DNA from: Pavlovales sp. CCMP2436
Taxonomy: Eukaryota; Haptophyta; Pavlovophyceae; Pavlovales
Direction of reading: 5' to 3'
NCBI GenBank assembly: GCA_026770615.1
Contig: MU631420.1
Coordinates: 205,492 to 218,169, forward strand
DNA: 12,678 nucleotides
Shown: positions 5,923 to 12,678 of the stretch, one piece after another
Position numbering within the stretch: position 1 is the first letter of the stretch
How the letters are laid out: each line of letters starts with the position of its first letter
The notes under the pieces: generated by a model
What the model saw: the letters and a program-made list of their open reading frames with translations, nothing else
Told to the model about the DNA's origin: nothing
The model's database searches: none
Program-made: the position numbers and the translations under genes

Positions 5923-8575
5923 CCGCCGCGCTCTGCCTCCTGGCGCTGACGCCAGCGGGCACCGCCGTATCGCGGCGCTACCTCACGCGCCGGGCGGCGC
6001 GCGCGCCCGTGGATGCGCGCGGCCGCGCGCGCGCCTCCGCGAGCCAGTTTGCGGACGACGAGCAGAAGCCCGTCTTCCCACCACCGCTCGGGCGTGCGCC
6101 GCTGGCGCAGCGGCCGCAGGTGGTGTCGATGCCGCCGCCACTCAAGGCGATGCTCTTCATCGACGGCACCTGGCTTTACTACTCGCTCTTCGAGCGCGGC
6201 GACCGCTGTGCAATCCGCGAGCGCTTCGGCCCCGATTGGCAGAAGACGCACTGCGTCGACGTGTCGCAGCTGCCACCGATGATCGCTGCGGACATCGCGG
6301 CGCAGCTCGAGGAGTCGCTCGGCATGCCGCGCGGCGTCGAGGTGGTGCGCACGCTCGTCTTCACCTCGTACCGGCAGGACGTGGTCGCCCCCCTGCGCGT
6401 GGCTCTGTTCCAGCAGATGCAAGACCTCCTCTTCGAGGTGCACCTAGGCTCCTTCCAGGGCATGCAGGAGAAGTGCGTGGACATCGCACTGGCCGTCGAG
6501 CTGCTGCACTACGCGACGGTGCCCGACGCGTACGACATCGGCGTACTCGTCTCGGGCGACCGCGACTTCATCCCGGCCCTCGTGCGCGCGCGCCAGCGCG
6601 GCCGGCGCATTGCGATCGCCTCGATGCGCAACTCGTGCAACCGGGAGTTCTCCGACCCGAGTATACACATTAAGGATTTTGAGACGGTCTGGCTCGACGA
6701 CCAGCTCGAGCGGCTGATCGTGCCCCGTGCCTCGCTCCTCTCCCCTGTGGGTGCACGGCCGGCGCGCGGCGCCGCGCGCACGAGTGACCCGCTGCCGCGG
6801 TCGGCGGGGGCGGGGGCGGGCTACACGCGCGGCGCGCAGGGCGTGCTAGCGGACACGGTGCGCCGGCCCAGCCCGACCGACCTGGTGGGCTTCGTGGACG
6901 CCTCCGAGCCGGGCGCGTACGTGGCCCCCGCGCCGGTGCGGCCCGCGCCCGGCCGCGCGCGCATCGCGCAGCAGGCGTCGTTCGACCTCGATGCGTGGCT
7001 GGTCAGCCTGGTGATACGGTGCATGGGCCTCTCGACGACGGGCACCGCCTCCTCGCGCACCATTGGTCGGATGCTCTCGCGCCACGTGCACGGCCGGGCA
7101 AGTGCGCTGGAGGTGCTAAAGGCGCGGCACACGCGCCTCTCCACCTTTCTGCACAAGTACCCCGCACTCTTTGCGCTCGAGCACAACTCGCCCTCCGCCT
7201 CCACCAACGCCGAGTTCTACGTCAAGCTCGCGGGGCCTGGCGAGTTAGACTTTGAGGGCGCGGACGCGGGCGAGAGCGCGGGCGTGGTCGAGGGCGAGGG
7301 CGCGGCGGGGGGAGAGGACGGGGCGGCCGCTCCCGCAGAGCCGCCATCAGCGCTCGCCGACGGGGTGCTCGGCGAGGAGGAGGAGGAGGGGGAGAGGGAA
7401 GGGGCGTGGGAGGAGGAGGAGGAGGAGGGCGAGTTCGGCGAGTTCGACGCCCTCGCGTGGGACGCGGACGAGCAGCCGGCCGAGTCGGCGGACGGGCTCG
7501 TCTACGCCGACTTGTTCGAGGGGCTTGGCGAGGACGAGGGCGGGCGCATACGCACGCTGGTGGAGCAGGGGACGCTAGTGGAGCTGCAGCAGCTCGAGCC
7601 CGACGACGCGCTCAGGGCGCGCAACAGCCGCACGCGCGCGCGCATCTGGGACTCGGCGCAGCAGGCGAAGCACGCACAGGGGGTGCCGCCCGAGCGGGGG
7701 GAGGGGGAGGGGGAGGAGGGGGCGCAGGTACACTCACCCCGTGCCCGCACCCGCCTCCTCCTCTCATGCGAGCGCCCGCCCCCGCGCCACCTCCTACGCC
7801 TGCGCCCGCCCGAGCGCGCCCAATGCGACCTCGCGCGGCAGGCCAGGCGCTCACCCCCACCCGACAGCCATCCCCGCGCGTTTGCGCTGCTGTGCCGCAG
7901 GACGCCATCTTCTTCGGCAGCGAGCGGCCGGGCGCAGCGGAGGCGGCACTCACCCCGCCGAGCGGGCCCCGCGACCTCGACGCATCCACAGACCTCGAGC
8001 CAGGCGAGCTCGACGCAGCGCGCGTGCGTGGCGACGGCGACGCGGCGGAGGGCGGATGGGCGGCGGGGGAGGCGCGGGAGGCGGCCAAGTCGAGCGAGAC
8101 AGAGGGGCGCGCTGCCGACGAGGGCGACGACGAGGACGGGGCAGTTGACGAGAGCGAGGAGGGGGAGGGGGGCGAGGCTGGCGGGGAGGGGGCGCTGGGG
8201 TGGGTGGACGAGCAGCGCTTCTTGGACGCCGTCGAGCTCGAGTACGACGAGGCGGCGGAGATCAGCGCGATGAGCCGCGACGAGCTGCGCGAGGAGCTGC
8301 GGCTGCACGGGCTCGGCGTCTTGGGCACAAAAGTGAGCCGCGCACGCCTAACTACTCACTGCTGAGAAGAACCACTTAGAAACGCCGCGCTGGCTTTTGT
8401 GTGGCCCTGTCTGACTGTGCGACCCTACACCCCCGCCCCCCTGTAGGAGGAGCTGCGCGCGCGGCTGCTGCGTTACATCGTCGACGGGCTGGACGATGTC
8501 GACGAGGACCTCGACGACGACGACGAGCTGGACGAGAGCACCGAGTCGGCGGCGGCGCTCGCGGGCGGATCATAA
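5865..8575 (+). CDS. NYN-domain ribonuclease-fold protein with winged-helix-like region and C-terminal SAP motif, probably plastid-targeted
   Basis: Exons 5865-7727, 7901-8332 and 8447-8575 join in phase 0 and encode 807 residues. The frame extends 78 bp further upstream only from a GTG, so the first ATG, 5865 (GCAATGG), is chosen. Residues 15-36 form a signal-peptide-like hydrophobic stretch after Arg residues, then an Arg/Ala/Ser-rich stretch to about 60: a bipartite plastid leader without Phe. Residues 94-285 are a NYN (LabA/DUF88, PIN-like) domain with the acidic metal-binding set: FIDG (D100), KCVDIAL (D206) and SGDRDF (D232, D234). Residues 373-455 look like a LOTUS/OST-HTH-type or related winged helix (SFDLDAWL to EFYVKL). 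Residues 460-620 are Glu/Asp/Gly-rich and probably disordered. MSRDELREELRLHGLG (745-760) plus GTK|EELRARLLRYIVDG across the last intron is a SAP nucleic-acid-binding motif; the tail is Asp-rich. A role in plastid RNA processing is inference. Confidence 0.85.
7728..7900 (+). other. NYN-SAP intron 1 (173 bp)
   Basis: Donor GCGCAG|GTACAC and acceptor GTGCCGCAG|GACGCC; both joins are in phase 0, switching from the first-exon frame to the frame that carries the SAP motif. The intron is C-rich. The exon just before the donor is a purine tract of GGGGGAG repeats (7695-7722) that could form a quadruplex in the pre-mRNA beside the splice site. Confidence 0.8.
8333..8446 (+). other. NYN-SAP intron 2 (114 bp), splitting the SAP motif
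   Basis: Donor GGCACAAAA|GTGAGC and acceptor CCCCTGTAG|GAGGAG, phase 0. Without splicing the frame stops at 8363-8365 after RARLTTHC. With splicing GTK is followed by EELRARL, as SAP motifs require, so the intron is well supported by the protein. Confidence 0.88.
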
Positions 8576-8764
8576 CTAGTGCGATGGGCTATGGCTCAGG
8601 TCACCCCCAGGCGGAGAACAACCGGTTTATAAAAATCATGAAGCAAGAGCCGAAATGCCATTATATCTGTGTGAAATATATACATATCTGCAGTGGATTT
8701 AGATTCGTGGTTAGCTGAAATGTCGGTTCTGTCATAACCAATTGCTTCTTAAAATTGGTACGTA
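8576..8764. other. Short spacer between the NYN-SAP stop and MITE copy 2
   Basis: 189 bp, G+C-rich at first and then AT-rich; likely 3' UTR of the NYN-SAP gene. No frame or RNA structure stands out. The final CGTA (8761-8764) is the left target-site duplication of MITE copy 2. Confidence 0.5.
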
Positions 8765-9190
8765 GGGTCGAAATCCGAATTAGTGGCGCAATTCCGCACT
8801 GGGGAGGAGGAAAAGTGGTGTCTGGGTCGAAGAAGTAGACATCGTTCGTCCCTGCGCGCTAAGTGTCGATAGCTATTGTCGAATAGAGCCCTCCCCGACC
8901 GTCGGAGCCCACCTCGTGTGGGCCTCTCATGTGCCTCTGGGGTCGACAACATACTAATGGTAACTAACATTTCCGATTCTCGGCGTTCGGAAGCGGAAAG
9001 AAAGTCGGACTTCCCGAAGTGGTGCGTAATTTTTTACTGCAGATTCGTGCATGGGGCGCCGCCCCATTCACGAATCTGCAAAAAAAATTTACGTACCACC
9101 TCCGGTTCGTGAGTTACTCAGCAGGATTTTCACCGGATTTTTTCGCAATTTCCCCCCGGACTGGCCATTAATTCGGATTTCGACCCCGTA
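8761..9190. mobile_element. MITE copy 2 with 4-bp target duplication
   Basis: The element proper is 8765-9186 (422 bp), in the same orientation as copy 1 and similar to it over its whole length. Its 23-bp terminal inverted repeats have one mismatch, at a different place from copy 1. CGTA flanks it on both sides (8761-8764 and 9187-9190). It starts 189 bp after the NYN-SAP stop, so again probably in or just past a 3' UTR. The two duplications, ATAC and CGTA, are both four bases and differ, so the element does not need a fixed target word such as TTAA. Confidence 0.88.
9019..9099. repeat. Internal hairpin of MITE copy 2
   Basis: The arms 9019-9057 and 9061-9099 are 39-base reverse complements with five mismatches and an almost absent loop (GCC at 9058-9060). 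Relative to copy 1 the stem base has changed on both sides: GTGCAC becomes GTGCGTAA on the left and TTACGTAC on the right, so pairing is kept. The inner part GCAGATTCGTG/CACGAATCTGC is the same in both copies. Confidence 0.85.
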
Positions 9191-9471
9191 CGAAAAATTC
9201 TGCTGTAACTAGTTAGTTACATAATTGACTTAGTTATACTGTATTCTGCAATTTCATTTTTTCTCCATTTTGTGTGTTTTGAGAATTTTTTTGCTAAATA
9301 GCTAAATGAACTTACTTTTCTCAACAAGCTATACTTCATTAGGTCTGTTAGTGGTGTGTGTGAGATTGGCTTCACTCAAAAAGTAAGTGCTGATGTCGCT
9401 GTGAATGACTTTTTTTTTTTTTTTTTTTAAGAACAAGGAATCTACGTTGGGGGCCAGCTCGGGGACTAGCC
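9191..9471. other. AT-rich spacer with a 19-T run
   Basis: No gene seen. The stretch is AT-rich and ends in a run of 19 T (9410-9428). To the right of the T run the composition becomes G+C-rich at once. This could be the boundary of an ordinary promoter/leader, or the poly-A end of a minus-strand retroinsertion lying to the right; no target duplication was recognised. Confidence 0.5.
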
Positions 9472-9621
9472 ATGGACCAGCAGCCCGACGCCGAGGCACG
9501 CGCTTGGGCGCCCGGTGGGTCGCAGTGCATTGCTAAGATCCTGGGCTGGGCTGGCCGACGCCAAGAATACATAGAAGTCTTAAAACAGCATTGTATGAAA
9601 AAGCCGCATCTCTACGTTTGA
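9472..9621 (+). other. 49-codon upstream ORF in strong start context
   Basis: ATG 9472 lies in an excellent eukaryotic start context (TAGCCATGGAC) and opens a frame of 49 codons ending with TGA at 9619-9621, 43 bp before the ATG of the MSL-like gene at 9665. The product starts MDQQPDAEARAWAPGG and has a basic, amphipathic second half. I recognise no family. If it is on the same transcript it should sharply reduce translation of the downstream frame, as a regulatory uORF does; it may instead be a small gene or an exon remnant. Confidence 0.45.
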
Positions 9622-9664
9622 GTTAAGCGGCGGAAGGGCGCGCCTAGATCGGGGCGAGCAAAGA

Positions 9665-11208
9665 ATGCGTGACGAGGGCGTGCCGGGGGACACCCGTTTG
9701 ACTGATCGCCCTGCCTCGAGGATCCCGGCCGACGACAGCGAGTCTACCCTCTCGGATGTCCACGTGCGCACAGGCGGCATCCCCGCGGCAGACAGCATGA
9801 TGAACCTGCCCGAGGACCTCGCCGTCGCCGACGCGCCGCCCGACGTCATGCCGGAGACGCTGGTGCAGGAGGACGCCTTCGTGCTCGCGCTTGCCGCCGT
9901 AGGCGTGCTAGACGTAGCCGTGGACGACAAAGGCCCGCCGCAGGTGCTGGCAGACGACCTAGTGCTGGACCAAGTGGAGCACGACCAGCTCGAGGAGGAG
10001 TCGGTAGACGGCGACTCGACTGCGAGCGGCCCCTCGAGCGAGAGTCGGCTCTCAAATTCTACCGGGGTGGCCCACGCGGTGTCGCAGGAGGGCCGGCCAT
10101 CGCTCCTGCGCCCAGAGCCCATCGACGCGCAGAACGACGTGGCACGCGCGGACGTGGCGGAGCAGGCGTACGCGGCGCCGACCCTCCGCAAGGCAGCGAC
10201 CAAGTCAGCGAGCAAGGGCGAGGGCGGCGAGGCGCCGGCTAGTCCCAGGCTGTTCTCGGCAGCTGCGCTCGGCAGCCGCGCGCTCGATCTTGGGCACAGC
10301 CTGATCGACCTGTCGATGCTGCTGGCCAGGTGGGTGCTGGGCGAGGCGTCCTACTCCGTGCTGCTGCTGCCGAGTGTCATCGCCTTCGTCGCACACGCCG
10401 ACGAGCCAACGCGCTCGCGCTGGCAAGTGTGGGTGTTGCGTCCGCTGTACGCATTGGTCCTCGGGCGCGTCGCTTCGGCGGTGCTCTTTTTGATCGCGCA
10501 CAACCCGTGGAGCCTTGAGCTGCTGCCCGCGCAGATGACGCTATTCATCGAGGCACGCTACGCTCACACGCATACACATACTAATACGCACACACGCGCA
10601 CACGCACACGCGCGTGCATGCACACGCGCACGCGCTTGCGCACGCGCACGCACACTCATACCCCCATCATCCCTATTCCCATATCCATGCACGCACAGGC
10701 GTTCAGGGGCTGGCAATCGGTGTGCATCTGCTACCTTGTCATCACCACCGTGAGCGCTTCATACTCATACTTCATACCCTTACCGCCTGACGCGCCCGCG
10801 TGCGCCGCCGCGTAGCCCCGCGCGGCCCGCACGAGGATGCGGCGCACCTTTGCAGCCCGGTCAAAAGAACTATTCTTAAAAAAGATCATCCGTGCACTGC
10901 GCGCTCTATTATTTTAAAAGAGGACCTGGCAGAGCAGCCTATTCACCCTCTCCCTGCTGCACTGTGCATGCTGCGCCTCCCAGGCCTTCTACTTCGGCCC
11001 CAGATCGGTGCTCGGCGCTGAGCGCGACGCGTGGGATGAACTGCAGGGCGTCTACTTCCTCGCCGGCGTCAACGGCTGGCTGGCGGCGCTGGCCCTCACA
11101 CGCGGGTTGCTGGACGTGCTCACGCAGCGGATGCTGATCGATTTGAAAGATGGGCACTTTGAGGAGCGCGTGCAGAGCGCACTCCTCTCAATGCGCTGCA
11201 TGCGGTAC

Positions 11209-11241
<33 letters not shown>

Positions 11242-12346
11242 ATTATGATTAGAGTGCAGAGCGCACTCCTCTCAATGCGCTGCATGCGGTACTTTTTTTA
11301 TAATAGTTCTTCTGAATAGAAGAACTATTTTTCAATAATGGTTCTTCTCCTCTCAATGCGCTGCATGCGGTACTTTTTTTTATAATAGTTCTTCTATTTT
11401 GAATAGAAGAACTATTTTTTAATAATGGTTCTTCTCCTCTCGATGTGCTGCATGCGGTGCGGCCGTTTTGTGTTTTATTGTCCTCATTGTTGTCGTAAAG
11501 ATTATCCTCTCCTCCTTCTTCCTCCTCCTCCTCATCCTCCTATTCTTCCTTATCTTCCTTCTTTTCCTCCTTCTGATTGTTCTTGTCGCTGCTCTTGTCG
11601 TCAGGATCCTCTTCGCCACGGGTCGCGCTGCGTCCTACCGCCGGCAGCGCAAGAAGAGAGTGGTCGCTGAGAAGACGCACGCACACAACGCGTCGCCCTT
11701 CCCTTCAGGTCCGGAATGAGTTATTTTGTTTTGAGGTGCTCATTATGTTGCCTGTTTTTCTGTGTTGTGTGGTTCTCGGTCTTCTTGCTTTCTGATTTGA
11801 TTTGATTTGATTTCGTTTGATTTGATCTCTTATATTTCTCCTACTGCTACTGCTGCAGGTCTGAGCGGGGTGACAGCAGGTCTGGGCGGGCGGGGCATCT
11901 ACGCGGGCGTCTACTCGAGCGGGTTGCGCTCCATGTCCAAGGAATCGACGGGCGGGAGCAGGTGCCCTCCTTTACTCTCTTTTTTTCTTCTTCATTTTTG
12001 TGTTTTACTTATTTTTTCTACTTCTCCTCCTCCTCCTCTTCCTGCTTCTTCTCCTTCTCCTTCTCCTTATCATCTTCTTCCTCTTCCCCGCCTCCTCCGT
12101 TTTCCTCTTCTGCTGCCTCTTCTTCTTTTGCTACGATCATTCTTGCGATTTTTCTTCTCATTAGATGATGATGATGATATTTCTAATACAATGATTACGT
12201 TCTTTTGGTTACATTCACATGTTTCAAACACAATAATTACGCGCACAGGTCTGATCGCGCGCCCACGCCGCTGGGCTCCAGGCACTTGAGCCCCCCGGCG
12301 GCCGTGCCCGAGTTGTTCATCATGGAGGACGCGTACCTGAGCGTGG
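9665..12346 (+). CDS. Multi-pass membrane protein, probable MscS-like (MSL) mechanosensitive channel; 3' end beyond the window
   Basis: Proposed exons: 9665-10552, 10699-10749, 10933-11204, 11605-11708, 11859-11961, 12249-12346; phases match at every join (0, 0, 2, 1, 2) and the last is left at phase 1. The first ATG after an in-frame stop (9596-9598) is used. Residues 1-195 are acidic and probably disordered and cytosolic. Hydrophobic segments lie at about 230-245, 256-280, 298-335 (spanning exons 2 and 3, possibly two helices) and 353-373. Then GHFEERVQSALLSMRCMRILFATGR (from 387) resembles the conserved stretch after the TM helices of eukaryotic MscS-like channels (aromatic, acidic/Arg, RIQES-type word, then a hydrophobic/aromatic run). 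A Lys/Arg- and Ser/Gly-rich linker follows, ending MEDAYLSV. The diagnostic pore helix and beta domain would lie past the window, so the family call is tentative; another multi-pass protein is possible. The introns are mostly simple repeats. Confidence 0.5.
10553..10698 (+). other. MSL-like intron 1 (146 bp), GC donor, alternating purine-pyrimidine
   Basis: No GT lies between 10509 and 10611, yet the coding frame turns into a CA/CG repeat at about 10560. The best donor is ATCGAG|GCACGC, a GC-AG intron, with acceptor GCACGCACAG|GCGTTC; the phase is 0 and joins FIE to AFRGWQSV. About 90 bases (10563-10655) are almost purely alternating purine-pyrimidine (CACACG, CGCGTG, GCGCACGC), a classic Z-DNA-prone composition. 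Confidence 0.55.
10750..10932 (+). other. MSL-like intron 2 (183 bp)
   Basis: Donor ATCACCACC|GTGAGC and acceptor CCTGGCAG|AGCAGC, phase 0, joining two hydrophobic segments. The pyrimidine tract before the acceptor is poor, and the intron has a purine/AT-rich stretch (10860-10925), so another nearby AG could be used; the donor is more secure than the acceptor. Confidence 0.5.
11302..11329. repeat. Perfect 12-bp hairpin between repeat copies 2 and 3
   Basis: AATAGTTCTTCT (11302-11313) and AGAAGAACTATT (11318-11329) are exact reverse complements around GAAT. It is followed by an AT-rich linker and GGTTCTTC leading into repeat copy 3. Confidence 0.85.
11384..11416. repeat. Perfect 15-bp hairpin between repeat copies 3 and 4
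   Basis: AATAGTTCTTCTATT (11384-11398) and AATAGAAGAACTATT (11402-11416) are exact reverse complements around TTG. It is the same hairpin as at 11302-11329, with three more base pairs at the loop end, so the two spacers are themselves copies of each other. Confidence 0.85.
11709..11858 (+). other. MSL-like intron 4 (150 bp)
   Basis: Donor CCCTTCAG|GTCCGG and acceptor CTACTGCTGCAG|GTCTGA, phase 1, joining SPFPS to GLSGVTAG. The intron has a T-rich body with repeated TTTGATTTGAT words (about 11797-11826) and a CTACTGCTGCAG end. Confidence 0.6.
11962..12248 (+). other. MSL-like intron 5 (287 bp), long pyrimidine tract
   Basis: Donor GGGAGCAG|GTGCCC and acceptor TACGCGCACAG|GTCTGA, phase 2, restoring AGG (Arg). 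About 11965-12160 is nearly all pyrimidine (CTT, CTC, CCT words), followed by GATGATGATGATGAT-like repeats near 12165-12180. Such tracts can form triplex DNA and do not look like selected sequence. Confidence 0.6.
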
Positions 12347-12678
12347 GTGAGTCCCTCTCCACGCTGAGCGAGCAGGTGCCGCTGCTGCCGCTGCTGCTGT
12401 TGTTGTTGTTGCTGTTGTTATGATGATGCTGATGTTGTTATGTTGTTGCTGCTGCTGCTTTGCTGTTATTATTTGCTGTTGTGAGGATGATGGCGCTGTT
12501 CTCATGTTGTTGCTCTTATCATTACGGTGATGCAATTTTCATCATTCTTACTCTTGGTCACTCTTAGTTTGAAGCAAGTGGAGCCGCTTAACGTCTTCTT
12601 CTTCATCTTTTCTTCGTCTCTTCTTCATCTCTTCTTCATCTCTTCTTCATCTCTTCTTCATCTCTTCTTCATCTCTTC
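12347..12678 (+). other. MSL-like intron 6 (runs past the right edge), trinucleotide and 11-bp repeats
   Basis: Donor GCGTGG|GTGAGT is a strong consensus. About 12380-12475 is CTG/TTG/ATG trinucleotide repeat. 12618-12678 is five and a half exact copies of the 11-bp unit CTCTTCTTCAT, reaching the end of the window. A possible short exon could begin at 12580 (after CAAG), reading VEPLNVFFFIF in phase, but the frame runs straight into the repeat, so I do not call it. Confidence 0.55.

Larger units (their letters stand above)
11170..11460 (+). repeat. Four copies of the exon 3 end with its splice donor
   Basis: The 42-base block at 11170-11211 (starting GTGCAGAGCGC and ending GCATGCGGTACTTT) is repeated exactly at 11254-11295. 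A shorter form starting CTCCTCTCAATGCGCTGC recurs at 11347-11378, and a diverged one at 11434-11460. Spacings are 84, 81 and 87 bases. Each copy contains GCATGCG|GT, the donor I assign to exon 3 in the first copy. Between copies 1 and 2 lies a (TG)14 tract (11211-11238); between 2 and 3, and 3 and 4, lie perfect hairpins. Confidence 0.88.
11205..11604 (+). other. MSL-like intron 3 (400 bp)
   Basis: Donor GCATGCG|GTACTT (phase 2) and acceptor TTGTCGTCAG|GATCCT; CG joins G to give Arg, then ILFATGRAAS. The first two thirds are the tandem repeat and hairpins; the rest (about 11500-11600) is a pyrimidine tract of CTT/CCT words. If the second copy of the donor (at 11289) is used, 84 bases (28 codons, no stop) are added to exon 3. 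Confidence 0.6.

Noticed and set aside
7406..8365. One continuous 319-codon gene in the second frame of the NYN-SAP locus
   Set aside because: Its first half is a frame-shadow of exon 1 and of intron 1; only the part after the AG at 7899-7900 is coding, as exon 2.
10563..10655. CA/CG repeat read as His/Thr/Arg/Ala-rich coding sequence of the MSL-like protein
   Set aside because: The frame becomes pure repeat and then stops in a non-membrane sequence, while a hydrophobic exon in another frame follows an AG at 10698.
11807..12168. Ser/Phe/Leu-rich frames over the pyrimidine tract as a membrane protein
   Set aside because: They are direct translations of CTT/CTC/CCT repeats; only 11859-11961 in this stretch has exon character and matching splice sites.
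12618..12678. CRISPR-like or satellite array at the right edge
   Set aside because: The 11-bp unit repeats without spacers inside a pyrimidine-rich intron; it is a simple tandem repeat.

Overview
The window is nuclear DNA from a eukaryote, most likely an alga with a complex (secondary) plastid, and best guessed as a haptophyte. The reasons are strongly G+C-rich exons, short spliceosomal introns, and two proteins (GluRS and the NYN-SAP protein) whose leaders look like a signal peptide followed by an Arg/Ser/Ala-rich transit peptide. Neither leader has the Phe after the predicted signal cleavage that heterokonts and cryptophytes usually need. The organism call is inference. No bacterial operons, rRNA, tRNA or CRISPR arrays were seen.

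Layout. 1-148: poly-A and a perfect hairpin, then a single-exon PLOD-type glycosyltransferase (149-1351, +). 1501-1920: a non-autonomous DNA transposon (MITE copy 1). 1925-2860: AT-rich DNA holding a short F-box fragment (2370-2540, +). 2861-4770 (-): a three-exon organellar glutamyl-tRNA synthetase. 4771-5864: a divergent intergenic/promoter region with TA, poly-C and CAAAC-rich tracts. 5865-8575 (+): a three-exon NYN ribonuclease-fold protein with a winged-helix-like region, an acidic region and a C-terminal SAP motif split by an intron. 8765-9186: MITE copy 2. 9472-9621: a short upstream ORF in strong start context. 9665 to beyond the right edge (+): at least six exons of a multi-pass membrane protein that looks like an MscS-like (MSL) mechanosensitive channel, with introns made largely of simple repeats.

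How the parts relate. The genes are independent eukaryotic units. Two of the four are probably organelle-directed: GluRS charges plastid and possibly mitochondrial tRNA, and the NYN-SAP protein may cut or bind plastid nucleic acid. These two are transcribed divergently from one roughly 1.1-kb region. The glycosyltransferase should act in the ER/Golgi, and the MSL-like protein in a membrane that cannot be named from this window.

The most unusual structures are two. First, the two MITE copies sit at matching places (about 150 and 190 bp after stop codons) and each carries a long internal hairpin whose two arms have changed together. Second, the 3' end of MSL exon 3, including its splice donor, has been copied four times into the following intron; the second donor keeps the reading frame, and perfect hairpins lie between the later copies. 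All exon joins were set by hand from splice motifs, phase and protein-family fit, and need transcript support.
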